Shown: positions 45,101 through 56,000 of the stretch, piece after piece
Layout: each line of letters opens with the position of its first letter
Numbering within the stretch: position 1 is the first letter of the stretch
Assembly: GCA_948144175.1 (NCBI GenBank)
Contig: CANXME010000309.1
Coordinates: 62,001 to 126,000 of the forward strand
DNA length: 64,000 nt
Direction: 5' to 3'
From: Closterium sp. NIES-65
Taxonomy: Eukaryota > Streptophyta > Zygnematophyceae > Desmidiales > Closteriaceae
The notes under the pieces: model-generated
What the model was told of the DNA's origin: nothing
The model's database searches: none
What the model saw: the letters and a program-made list of their open reading frames with translations, nothing else
Position numbers and translations under genes: made by a program

Positions 45101-48100
45101 GCGGCTGCCGCGGCCTCAGAGCGCGGCACTGACATGGAGTGGGGTGGGGGCGGGCGGCAGAGGGCGATGCCGGGGCAGCTGCAGGCCATGATGACGTCCA
45201 TCGGCCGCTGGCGCTTGCGCCTCGATGTGCCTCATGCTGACGTCAGCGAGATGCTGCCGGGGCTGCGCATTCTGTCGCGCAGCCACGACCCGGCGGTGCT
45301 GCTGCGCTCCAAGGAGCTCTTCCTGCACGGCATCGAGGAGGTTGGCTTCGCCTCCCACTCCCTGCAGCACCAGCTCGAGGTGTGTCCTCTGCCCGCCACA
45401 CACCCCCCCACACTCAACCGACTAGCGCCTGTCTGCTTCAGAGATGATTTTTCCTTGTTATGTCGCTGTACATTCTTCTCCTTCCACTCCTTGCGCTCCA
45501 CTCCTTGCCCCTCACCCCACTGCCGTCCATCCGTTGATCTGTACCTTGTTCCCTGCCGTGCTGCGCCTGTGTGGGTGGGAGCAGTATGTGCGGGAGAAGA
45601 GGGAGCGCGAGTGGGAGCCAGCGGGTACGGACGTGGGTGGGGGGGCAGCAGCGGAGGCGCTGCCAGGGCTGGTGGACCTGCGGGGGCGCTGGCACGGCGT
45701 GCTGGAGGCGAGTGGGGGCGGCAACGGCGACACGTCAGCGTCGTTTGACGTGCATGGCAGCGACTGGGAGGCGGGCAGGTACCAGCTGCAGCAGCTGCAG
45801 GCGCGGGGGCGGTACAGCAACACGGGGGGGCTGCAGGTGGAGCGGCTGCTGCTGCAGAAGGACGACGGCGCCACGGTGCACGCGGACGGCACTGTCTTTG
45901 GCCCCGCGCCCAGCCTGCACTTTGCGCTACTCAACTTCCCCGCCCACCTCGTCCCCACCTTCCTGCAAGCCCTCCACGCCGCGGCGCCCTCCCAGTCCTC
46001 CGCTGCTGCTGCTGCCTCTGGTGCGCCGTTCCCCCCCCCGCCCCCTGTGGGTGTGCAGCAGGCGGCAGTGAGGGGCGTGGTGCATGTGGAGGGCGACCTG
46101 TCGGGCTCCTTCGCCCAGCCACAGTGCGACGTGCAGGTGGGTGCACACACTAAAATGCTGCGCCTACCAGTACTCCATTGCTCACTCTGCATGTTCTTGC
46201 TCCACTTGCTGCCTTGTTTGTCCGTCTTTCTGAGTGGTCTGTGCTCGTCTCACCCCCCTGCTGCCTCTCCCCCCCCCCCCCCCTCCCGCTCCCCTGTGGT
46301 GGCAGCTGCGGCTGCTGGACGGGGAGATAGCGGGCGTGGCGCTGGGCAGGGCGGAGGTGGCGGCGTCGCTGACGAGGGCGTCGCGGCTGCTGTTCCACGC
46401 GGTGCTGGAGCCGGCAGTGGAGGCGGGCCAGGTGCGCATCAAGGGCAACGTGCCGCTGCCGCCGCTGCAGGGGGGCCATGCAGGGCAGGCGGCTCAGGCA
46501 GGGCAGGAGGTGCAGGCAGGGCTGGAGGTGCAGGGCGCAGGCAGAGACATGGGCGGTGGGGGGAGGATGGCAGCTTCTGGTGGAGGCAGAGTGCAGGAGA
46601 AGCGGAGGGGCAAGGCAGGCGAGAAGAAGCAGAAGGCGGGTGTGGAGGCGACACAGACGAAGGAAGGCGGCGGTGCAGCGCGGGAGAGCAGCCGGTTGTG
46701 GCATGACTGGGACTGGCTGGACAAGGAGGGAGGGCTGTGGAGCGAGGGCAAGGGGAGTGGCGATGGTGGCGATGCTGAGGAGAAGGTCGAGGAGGAGGAA
46801 GAGCAGGAGGAAGAGGAGGAGGAGGAGGGGGAAGGGGAAGGGGATGGCGCGCAGAAGGGGCCGGAGCTGCTGCGCAGTCTGGTGGAGCTGGAGCGGGCGT
46901 TTGAGGGCGAGGAGCAGGCGGAGCAGATGCAGGTGGAGGCGAGTGTGCAGGACGCCGGCATGATGCTGCTCACCGCGCTCTCCCCCTCCTTCCGCTGGAT
47001 CCACGGCCACGCCGCCATCTCTGCTCAGGTGGGCCAGTCTTATAGTGACTTCAGCATTCTTGCTTTGACTTGTCATTACTCTGCACCCTCACGTCTCTCC
47101 CCATGCCTCTCTCTCCCGCGCCTCTCTCCCACGGCGCTGTGCGGGCGGCAGGTGAGTGGCACGCTGGCGCGGCCAGAGGTGGCGGCGGAGGCAGTGTTCA
47201 GCCGTGTGACGGCGTCGTCCCCCGTGCTGCCGCGCCCGCTCACGGGCGGGGGGGGGCGCATCCGCATCGCAGCGCAGCAGCTGCTGGTGGACGGACTGGA
47301 GGGGCGCGTGGGGCGCCGCGGCACTCTGCGCGTCGAGGGCTCGCTGCCCCTCGGCCTGCCCGCACACGAGGGGGGGGGTGAGGGGGCGGAAGGGGAAGGG
47401 GAGGAGACGCTTGGTGGGTTGAGGAAGGGAAGCAAGGGGAAGAGGGGGAGTGGGAGGGAAGAGGGGGAGCATGCAGAGGACAGCAAGGTTGGGGAGGGAA
47501 TCAGCATCACGGCGGAGGGTCTTGAAGTGCGAGCACGCAATGTGTTCAGGTGGGCCCTCACCCATCTGTCACTAGCTTTTTGCTGGACTGATTCTGTGTC
47601 AGCATTTGCAGCGTGGGGTTTGAACCTATGGCTGTTAGCACCGGATTTCACACCTGTGTGACGGTGCCCCATTTGTGTGTGCGTGTGTGGTTGCAGTGGT
47701 CTGGTAGATGCGGGCGTGAGTGTGATGGGCAGCCTGGCCGCCCCTGAGGTGACAGGCTCCATCCGGCTGTCACGTGGCATCGCCTACCTGTCGCAGGAGA
47801 AGGACCGGGCCGACACCCCCCCCCTCCCCCTCCGTGCCCTCCTCGCTGCTGCCCTCCCACCGCCGCAAGACACCTGCACTCTCTGCTGCTCCCTCCACTG
47901 CCCCTCCTGCCAAGTCAGCAGCACCTGATTGGCTGCCGGCTATGTCCTCCACGGCCGCGTCTTCAGCCATGAAGCTGCCGGCGTCAGCTCCACAGCAAGG
48001 TGCGCCCTTCCCACTCCCTCCACTTCCGCCACCCCCTGCACCAATTTTTACCGACTGGGTCTGTGTGTGGCTTCCGGTCCTCTTTTGGCCCACGCACCTC

Positions 48101-49965
48101 AGCTCACTTCACCCTCCCGGCTCACTTTCTTTGCGCCTTGTTTGCTCTTTCGTATCGATAACTTCCCCCAGTCATGTGACCCCATACACTGTGTTCTTCT
48201 TCACTTCCCTCTCCACATATCTTCCCGCCATCACGGCCATCAGAGAGCACATCATCGCCGCTATCTGCCACCACTGCCACCGCCACCTCTGCTGCCACTA
48301 CAGCAGTGCCGCCTGTGCCGCTGCCAGCAACCCCTGACCTTGCGTCTGCGCCATCGGCACCGGCGGCACTGGTGCGGCTGCGGGGGCTGCAGGTGGCGCT
48401 GGGGCCGGAGCTGCGCGTGGTGTACCCGCTCATCCTCAACCTCGCCACGCGCGGCGACCTGCACCTCAATGGCTTCGCCGACCCGCGCCTCGTGCGCCCC
48501 TCCGGCACGCTCTTCTTTGAGAACGGCGAAGTCAACCTCGTTGCCACCCAGGTCCCACCCCCCTCTCCTGCCTCCCATGTCCCACTCCCCCCTCCTGCCC
48601 CCTTGCCATGTTCCCTTCTCCTGCCTACTCGCCATGCTCCTTTCTCATGCCCACTCGCCAACCTCCCTTCTCATGCGCCCTCGCCATCCTCCCTTCTCAT
48701 GCCCCCCGCCATGCTCTTTTCTGCACCTGACCAAACTTCACCGGCCCTGCCCACACCCCCGTGCCGCATGTTTCATGTGCAGCTGCGGCTGAACCGCGAC
48801 CACCCCAACTGTGCGCGCTTTGAGGCGGCGCTGGGCATGGATCCGCTGCTGGACCTGAAGCTGGTGGGGGCGGACTGGCAGATGCGCATCCAGGGCCCGG
48901 CCAACCGCTGGCAGGACCACGTGGTGCTCACCACGCTGCCGCGCGGTGGCGAGGAGGACGTGCTGTCGCCCGCGGAGGCGGCGCGGCTGTTTGAGAGCCA
49001 GCTGGCGGAGTCGCTGCTGGAGAAGGACGGGCAGCTGGCGCTCAAGAAGCTGGCGGCCGCCACGGTGGAGACCCTCATGCCCAAGATCGAGAGCCGCGGG
49101 CAGTTCGGGCAGGCGCGGTGGCGCCTGGTGAGCGCGCCGCAGATCCCGAACCTGCTCTCGCTGGACCCCACCTCCGACCCCTTCCAGTCCCTCGCCAACC
49201 TCTCCTTCGGCGCCGAGGTGGAAATCCAAATCGGCAACAACCTTCAGGTGCTCACCGTGCTGTGGCATACATGGATCTTACAAGCGTATGAAATGCATCA
49301 TTGTATGCATCATTGTGACATGCATCATCGGGGCACGCATCATTGGGACATGTATCATTGTGACATGCATCGTTGGGACATGCACCGTAGTGACCCGCAT
49401 CATTGTGACATAGTAAAATGCATCATCGTGACATGCATTATTGTGACACATCATAGTGACATGCATCGTTGCTGCACGCATCACAGTGACATGCATCATC
49501 AAGTCACACATTTTCGTGACATAGTGTGACATGCACCATCGGGACATATCCCACCTTCAGATGCATCGTTCTGACTTCCATCATGGACATATGCACCATT
49601 GGCGAGATGCATAATACCAACGCTCACTACCTGTGTCCATGTGTTATGTATCGCTCGTACATAAGCATGCACACTGCCATGCTAAGCACTTTTTGCCTGC
49701 AGGCAGACCATGGCATAGATTGCCACTGCACCTAAACACATGCACACCATGGGCATGTGTGCATATGAGCGAGCCTATGCCTCAAACATGACCTTTTCTG
49801 TGGTTTGCCCAGGCATCTGTGGTGCGGCAGCTACGCGAGAGTGAGATGGCAACCCAGTGGAAACTGCTATACCAACTCAACTCCCGCTTGCGCCTTCTCT
49901 TCTCATCCTTGTCCTCCGTTGAGAAACGACTTTTGTTTGAATACTCTGCATCCTCACAGAATTGA
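36186..49965 (+). CDS. TIC236: Inner-envelope translocon protein TIC236 / SSG4 (TamB-like), with one frameshift
   Basis: It bridges the TOC and TIC protein importers in the plastid envelope. Exons: 36186-37424, 37604-39124, 39247-39620, 40387-40789, 41124-41183, 41514-41618, 41770-41919, 42350-42412, 42572-42811, 43024-43107, 43278-43438, 43674-44715, 44939-45379, 45585-46136, 46306-47028, 47152-47549, 47697-47999, 48244-48551, 48783-49247, 49813-49965; about 2,927 aa, against about 2,166 in Arabidopsis. A transit peptide and Gly/Pro-rich region precede a membrane segment (ALAAALLWGGGAYA, about residue 330). Family motifs include WTWLGIP, TLMLLAYGDQEPR, ELELASLRGLV, FSGML, ASGGGNGDT, LHADGTVFGP, AEMLPGL-like SEMLPGL, and the TamB tail LLDLKLVGADW, FGQARWRLVSAPQIP and KRLLFEYSAS. 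Exon 17 changes frame near 47816-47824; exon lengths are exactly one base too many. Confidence 0.93.
39606..40246 (+). repeat. 27-nt minisatellite, about 23 copies, each carrying the TIC236 exon 3 donor
   Basis: Exon 3 ends ccacg and its donor is gtgagatgag. The block gcacggtgagatgacaagag plus gttaggg recurs about 23 times with point variants (cacg, tgcg, gcgcg). Nearly every copy keeps cggtgagat, so the 5' splice site is iterated over 620 nt. Confidence 0.95.
41930..42256 (+). repeat. Intronic CGTGCGCCCCCACCCT repeat in TIC236 intron 7
   Basis: About 20 short units alternate gcccccaccctcgt and gctcccaccctcgt, with an initial block of cacatgcgcccccaccct. The array does not include exon sequence. 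Confidence 0.93.
43091..43142 (+). repeat. 21-nt duplication spanning the TIC236 exon 10 donor
   Basis: gtgtgccctcag plus the donor gtgagtggg at 43096-43116 is repeated exactly 21 nt downstream, and a third partial copy ends at gtgtgtccgcag. The second donor would add seven in-frame codons (VSGVCPQ) without a stop. Confidence 0.9.
47816..47824 (+). other. C9 homopolymer at the frame change of TIC236 exon 17
   Basis: Upstream of this run the frame encodes the conserved SGLVDAG...IAYLSQEKDRA. Downstream only the next frame stays open to the exon's donor at 48000 and fits the phase of exon 18, while the original frame stops at 47926-47928. One extra C would explain this. Confidence 0.7.
49282..49565 (+). 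repeat. Intronic ATGCATCATTGTGAC repeat in TIC236 intron 19
   Basis: Diverged units of about 15 nt (gacatgcatcattgt, gggacatgcaccgta) fill the first half of the last intron. Confidence 0.85.
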
Positions 49966-50327
49966 CTGTACCTAGCTGGCAGCTGGGTCAAGAGCAGGGT
50001 ACACAGTGGCCTTGACCTTTCGGATTCCATTGTCCCAAAAAAAGGGGGTAAAATACCCATTTTACCCCTTTTTGACCCCTTGTTGGGGCTTGCTCTGATC
50101 CATACCGGTACTAAAAAAGCTTTGCCACCCTGATTAATTAAGTGCATTTTTTGTTTGCCCTGTGTAAATCAGCAGTGTTAGAGACCTTTTACTCTGCTGA
50201 CTGGCTGCTCCATTTCGAGGTGATATTGGTCAGTCAATTTAACCATAATCAACAGAAGACAGTGTAACAAACCTGCCACCAACAGCCTAAAAGTTCTTTT
50301 ACACTAAAATTTTCAAGATAACCACTA
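49966..50327. other. TIC236 3' flank
   Basis: This AT-rich sequence follows the TIC236 stop. It contains an inverted stretch (aaagggggtaaaatacccat / attttacccctttt) near 50040-50075 and no recognisable gene. No AATAAA is seen, but a TGTAAA occurs at about 50163. Confidence 0.5.
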
Positions 50328-50908
50328 CCGTAATCTCCCGGACAAAACACCCCCCCATGATAGTACACCCCCGGGTAGCTTGTGCGGGGTGGGTGCTATG
50401 GGCGACCTCGTTTCTACTATACCCCCCTTTTTGGATGATTTTCTATAACACCCCCCTTTTCTTACGGATTCCTATTATAGCTGTTATCGAGTCTGATTCC
50501 TTGCAGGAGAATATTGCGAGAATCGCTTCCTAGATGAAATTTCGCGTGTACTTGCACTTAGAATCCGCCGACATTTCCCCCTCCCACAATCTCGCTGTCG
50601 CCACCCTAGCAAATCTTTCGCTGCAAGTGGACATTTCCCCCATCCCACATTCTAGGAAGTCGCCACGCTGGCGAATCTTCCGCTGCAATTGGCCTGAAAG
50701 GTGAAACTCACATTCTCGCCAAAACTCACATTCTCGCCTCAAGCTGTGATATTGAAACGACCATTGAAACACCCAAACTGTTGCATTAAAATATACCATA
50801 TATAACCACCCGTGTATTATATAGGATTTTCCGTTGAGAGGACCCCCCCCCCCTTTTTTCCCTGTGGTTATCATAATACCCCCGGGTGTTATGTCCAGGA
50901 GAATACGG
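50328..50908. mobile_element. Non-autonomous terminal-inverted-repeat element flanked by TA
   Basis: The left end ccgtaatctcccggaca and the right end, read as its reverse complement ccgtattctcctggaca, form TIRs of about 28 bp with roughly 80% match. TA flanks both sides (50326-27 and 50909-10), as for Tc1/mariner-type insertion. The 581-bp interior has no transposase frame. Confidence 0.65.
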
Positions 50909-50910
50909 TA

Positions 50911-51539
50911 TTTTACCCTACAAGTGAGGGAAGGCCTGACAGCAGGGGTTTTTTTATCAGATTAAATTACTCTGTTTCTCTGAAAATCAGAGTGGTTTTT
51001 AGGGGATCACTCTGACGTGTTTGGGCAAGCTTTTTGGAGGATAAGTTTTCTCTGATTTGTCAGGGTTCTGATTTTAGCTACTCTGAGAGACCAGTGTATA
51101 TTTGTGGCTGATGTACTTTTCTCTGTACAGGGTATAGGCATTTCGACCGACCCTCCCTCCCCCCCCCCCAATTGGTGGGTTAAGGATAATATATAATGTC
51201 CGTAAGCAATCCTAATGATAACCGTGTAGCACAATGCTTACCGCAGTTTTTTGGTAGGAGTGCAGAAGGCCTGGGTTCAATACTTGAGAGGGCACTCAGA
51301 GTTGGAAAAATAGGTACATAGGGTGCCCAGAGTAAATTTTTCAGAAGTGAAGTTTTCTTTGACAAATCAGAGTAACGCTCATAATGAACCCTGAATTTCA
51401 GAGTTCCCTAGAAAACAGCTCTGGAAATCCGAGTAGTGAAAATCCAAAAAAAAGCCCTGCCTGACAGGCACCCCGGGACGCGAAGTGGCACCCTCCCCTG
51501 CACACACAACCCTCCACCACACTCACCAACCTCCTCCGC
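50911..51539. other. AT-rich transposon debris
   Basis: It has no gene. It contains many short copies of ctctga/tcagag in both orientations, suggesting remnants of the same element type as the MITE at 51612, plus a tRNA-like stretch at 51215-51300. Confidence 0.4.
51215..51300 (+). mobile_element. Possible tRNA-derived SINE fragment
   Basis: An A-box-like tagcacaatgct (51227-51238) is followed 47 nt later by a B-box-like ggttcaatac (51274-51283), the spacing of an internal RNA polymerase III promoter. The flanks do not fold as a complete tRNA by eye. Confidence 0.3.
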
Positions 51540-51862
51540 ACGATGCTCGGAAATGCTGGAACGAGCGCTTCCACCCCCAAAACACGGAAGGATCCCCACA
51601 TGTGCAGGAAGCAGGGCCTCATATTGGTTTTGTGCTAGGTTGAAAAATCAGAGTTGGTACACAACTTTACTCTGAAAATCAGACAAAAAAAAGGCAAAAA
51701 TACCACTTCACACTAGGGAAACCCACATTTTCCGTGGGTTTTTCCCAAAAAAAGGCTGAAATTCTAGAGTTCACTTAAAAAAAAAAGGCTGAAATATTAG
51801 AGTTATTAGGGAAAATCAGAGAAAATGCTCTGACTTGTGAGGGCCTGGCAGGAAGTGCAGCG
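51540..51862 (-). repeat. Satellite A fragment interrupted by a MITE and by the Copia element
   Basis: 51540-51611 and 51848-51862 match the downstream satellite A (gagcgcttccacccccaaaa, aaggatcc, cacatgtgcaggaag, tgcagcg). The MITE at 51612-51847 splits the monomer and the Copia LTR cuts it at 51863. Confidence 0.8.
51612..51847. mobile_element. hAT-like MITE with 8-bp target duplication
   Basis: A 236-bp insertion flanked by the perfect 8-bp direct repeat gcaggaag (51604-51611 and 51848-51855). Its ends cagggcctca and tgagggcctg are inverted repeats with one mismatch. hAT elements have CAGGG ends and 8-bp duplications. There is no coding capacity. Confidence 0.8.
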
Positions 51863-51994
51863 TGTCAAACATTATATATGTTATGCTTGTGTAGGCTACA
51901 GTGGGTTAGCCTATAGGGGGTACACAATTCTAGGGTTTCCTACTTGTACTCATTTCACTGTTAGTTCATTCATTCCTGTTCGCTAATTCTGACA
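51863..51994 (+). repeat. Copia copy 1 5' LTR
   Basis: 132 bp, tgtcaaacattatatatg to cgctaattctgaca, with a 5-bp terminal inverted repeat. It is short for a Copia LTR. Confidence 0.93.
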
Positions 51995-52005
51995 TGGTAT
52001 AGAGC
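51995..52005 (+). promoter_or_regulatory. Primer binding site
   Basis: tggtatagagc directly abuts the LTR. It matches the initiator Met-tRNA 3' end pattern tggtatcagagc with one base missing. Confidence 0.7.
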
Positions 52006-52084
52006 GGGTCCTTCTAAGGACCGTTTTTTTTTTGGGCCCACCGAAGCGCGCCCCGAGGCGCGATTTTTTTTAGCGACCCCTCGG

Positions 52085-52995
52085 GTCGCCTTTTCCCCTG
52101 CGGCTCAGCCGCCTCCACTGACGCGGCCCCGCCGCCCTCCCTTACGCGGCCCCGTCGCCGGCTCTCACGCGGCCCCGCCGCCGACTCTGTCGCGGCCCCG
52201 CCCCGGCCTTTACGCGGCCCCGCTGCCTGCTCTCACGCGGCCCCGCCCCGGCTCCTACGCGGCCCCGCCCCGGCCTTCACGCGGCCCCGCCAACGGCTCT
52301 GTCGCGGCCCCGCCCAGGCTCTTACGCGGCCCCGCCGCCTACTCTCGCGCGGCCCCGCCCCGGCTTTCACGCGGCCCCGCCGACGGCTCTCTCGCGGCCC
52401 CGCCCCGGCTCTTCCGTGGCCCCGTCCCGGCTCTTACGCGGCCCCTGCCCCGGCTCTTACGCGGCCCTGCCGCCGGCTCTCTTGCGGCCCCGCCCCGGCT
52501 CTCACGTGGCCCCGCCGTCGGCCCTCTCCAGGCCCCGCCGCCGGCTCTCTTTCGGCCCCGTCGCCGGCCCTGACGCGGCCCCTGCCCCGGCTCTCAAGCG
52601 GCCCCGCCGCCGGCTCTTTTGCGGCCCCGCCGCCGGCTCTCTTGCGGCCCCGCCGCCGGCTCTGAAGCGGCCCCGCCCCGGCTCTCACGCGGCCCCGCCG
52701 CCGGCCCTCACGCGTCCCCGCCCCGGCTCTCTCACGCGGCCCCGCCGCCACACCTGCAGCAGTCGGGCAGCAGTGCAGCCGAACCGCCCGGGAGCCGAGC
52801 CGCCCAACGCCCGAGCCGCCCAGTCGCCGAGCCGCCCGGGACCCGAGCCGCCCTGCCGCCGAGCCGCCCGGGAGCCGAGCCGCCCTGCACCCGAGCCGCC
52901 CTGCCGCCGAGCCGCCCGGGAGCCGAGCCGCCCTGCGCCCGAGCCGCCCAGCCGCCGAGCCGCCCGGGAGCCGAGCCGCTGTGCACCCGAGCCGC
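52085..52995 (+). repeat. GC-rich repetitive leader of the Copia element
   Basis: From 52085 to about 52745, units of about 25-32 nt (acgcggccccgccccggctc and variants) repeat some 20 times. From 52785 to 52995 a different unit, gagccgcccgggagccgagc, repeats. The stretch lies between PBS and Gag ATG; open frames across it are low-complexity. Confidence 0.85.
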
Positions 52996-53095
52996 CTTTC
53001 TGCAGAGCTGCACGACCTGCCCTGCCTGGTGAGCACAGTCCCACTGTCACTGCGAGCTCTTTCCCTACTGCTTGCACTGCGTCGCTGTCGTCGCC

Positions 53096-56000
53096 ATGGC
53101 TACCCCTAGTGTCTTAGCTTTTGACGCTGAGGGTCGCGCCATTGATTTTGAGGTCTGGTTAGACGACCTGCAGCTGTTCTTACAGTGCGACAGGGCTGAC
53201 GGCCTTTCTCTCTTTGACCTCACCTCTGGCGCCTCTCCTGCTCCTGCTGCTGATGCTGATCCCACTGTCCGCTCTCAGTGGGCCACCCGCGATGCTGCTG
53301 CACGTCTTGCTGTGCGTCGCCACCTCCCTACCTCTGAGCGTGCGCACTTTAGTCAGTACAAGAGTGCTCAGACCTTGTACGACGCTGTAGTTGCGCGCTA
53401 CTCCTCCCCTGCCACTGCTGCACTGAGCCGTCTCATGCTTCCCTACCTCTTTCCTGACCTCTCTGCCTTTCCCACTGACGCTGACCTCATTACGCACCTC
53501 CGCACTAGTGACACTCGCTACCGCGCCGCCCTTCCTGCTGAGTTCTGCGCTAAGAACCCACCCCCCATGTACATCGCTCTCTACTACGTAGTCGCGCGCC
53601 TCCCTGACTCCCTTCGCGTAGTCAGGGACCACTTTCTCGCAGTCTGTCCCACCACCCTCACCGTCGACCTCCTCGAGAAGGCCCTCCTCGCAGCGGAGAA
53701 GAGCATAGTCGCTGTAGGTGCTTCTCGTGGTGACCCTCGCACCCCCATCTTTGAGGGGTGCTCTCCTTCCCCCTTGCTGCCCTCTGTTGCCTCTGCTGCT
53801 GCTGCCGACCTGCTTGGTCTTGAGTCGGTCGGCGCGGCGTCTGCCCCTAGTGGGAGACGTCGCTCCAGCAAGGGCAAGGGGGGCAAGGGCGCGGGTGGAG
53901 CTGGAGGGGGCGGTGGCGGTGGCGGCGGTGGCGGCGGAGGGAGTGGGGGTGGCGGCGGGACTAGTGGCGGGGGTGGTGGTGGTGGTGGCAGCAGCGGCGG
54001 AGACGGTGGTGGTGGTGCCAGCGGTTGTGGTGGAGGCAGCGGCGGAGGTGGAGGCGGCGGAGGTGGAGGCGGTGGAGGCGGCAGCGGAGGAGGCGGTGGT
54101 GGTGGAGGAGGTGGAGCTGGTCGGGGTGGTACCCAGCAGCGTAGCGGCGGTGGTGGTGGCCAGCGCTCGCAGCGGCAGCAGCAGCAGCGCTCGCGGGACA
54201 TCCCTCCGCCTCAGCAGCTTCGTGAGTGGTACGCTGGGCGTCAGAGGGGTGGGGGTACTGGTCCCTGCACCTACGTTCTTCGTTCCGGCGACCGCGCGGG
54301 TGAGCAGTGTGGGGGTGCCCACGCCACCCAGCGCTGCTTTGGCCGCCTGACGGACGCTTGGCGTCAGCAGTTCCCTGGGGCTAGTGAGATCCCTCGTTGG
54401 GATGAGCTTCTTAGGGCTGGTGTAGCGATCTTTGATCTTGATTTTGATGCTATCCTTGCTGCTATGTATGCTGTGACTTATAGTGAGGAGAATGAGGGTT
54501 ACCGGTGTTTCCAGCCCGACCCGGGCATTGGTACTGCTGCGCTAGGTGCTTGTGAGGCTGCTGCTCTAGGTGCCAGTGCGTCTGCGCTCTCAGGTACTGG
54601 TGAGACTGCGCTCTCAGGTACTGCGTTGTCCTCGTCCTCCCTCACTTTCACACTTGACTCCGGGGCTTCTCGCTCCTTCTTTCGAGACCGCACTACCCTT
54701 ACGCCGCTCGGCCGGCCGGTTGCAGTCTCCCTTGCTGACCCCTCTGGGGGTCCTGTCCTGTCTCACTTCTCCACTGTCCTCCCGTGTCCGGCTGCCCCTT
54801 CGGGCACCCTGTCTGGTCTGTACCTTCCCTCGTTCTCTACGAACTTGGTGAGTGGCGCGGACCTGCAGGATGTGGGGGTTCACCAGTTCACTCCTGCGAG
54901 TAAGCGGGTGACCCACTGCACGGAGGCACGCACAGGCCGACACCTGGCCACGTTCTCGCGTCGGCCGGGGTCGAGTCTCTACACCCTGACCGTTGAGTCT
55001 CCTCCTGTCCCTGCGTCTGGTCAGGTGGCTGCGTCGGGTCAGGTACTTGCTGCTGCGTCCCGGTCAGGTCCTGAGTCTGCCCCCTGTTCTTGTCGCCTCC
55101 TGTCTCACGAGACTCTCCTGTGGCACCACCGTCTTGGCCACCCCGTCTTCGGAGCATGGCTTCCCGTGTCCTTGTCTCTGGTCTTCCCCAGTCTCTCCCT
55201 CCTCTCCCCTCCGGGCCAGGACCTTCCTGTGTCCCCTGTGTCGAGGGTCGCCTCCGGGCTACTCCTCACTCCTCCCACTTCCCCCCGACAGAGGCTCCCC
55301 TGCAGACGCTTCACATGGATGTGTGGGGCCCAGCCCCCGTCCGTGGGCAGGGTCACGAGCGCTACTTCCTGTTGGTGGTTGACGACTACTCGCGTTACAC
55401 CACAGTCCTCCCCTTGCGCAGCAAGGGTGCGGTCACTGAGGTGCTGATCGACTGGATCCGCGAGGCTCGTCTCCAGCTCAGGAAGAGCTTCGGCTCGGAC
55501 TTTCCTGTTCTGCGTCTGCACTCGGACAGAGGCGGAGAGTTCTCTTCTTGCCTTCTGCGAGACTACTGTCGTGCACGGGGGATCCGCCAGACCTTCACGC
55601 TTCCGGACTCACCACAGCAAAATGGGATTGCTGAGCGCCGCATTGGCATGGTCATGGATGTCGCTCGTACGTCCATGATGCATGCGGCTGCCCCCCATTT
55701 TCTGTGGCCGTTTGCGGTCAGGTACGCGGCGCATCAGCTCAACCTTCACCCCCGGGTCTCTCGGCCTGCGATGTCCCCAGCTTTGCTGTGGACGGGGAAG
55801 GTTGGCGATGCGTCTGTGTTCCGTGTCTGGGGATCTCGGGCGTTTGTCCGCGACTTGTCTGCGGACAAGCTGTCCCCTCGTGCTGCTCCCTGTGTCTTCC
55901 TTGGCTTCCCCACTGACGCCCCAGGGTGGCAGTTTTACCACCCCTCCTCTCGTCGTGTTCTGTCCTCCCAGGACGTCACGTTCGACGAGTCAGTCCCCTT

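Noticed and set aside
48003-48792. 287-codon plus-strand frame
   Set aside because: It is His/Cys/Pro-rich and crosses TIC236 introns out of the conserved frame.
52416-53117. 233-codon frame upstream of Gag
   Set aside because: It is a low-complexity translation of the repetitive Copia leader.
53180-54322. 380-codon minus-strand open frame within Copia Gag
   Set aside because: It is the antisense of a polyglycine and Ser/Pro-rich coding region; a shadow only.
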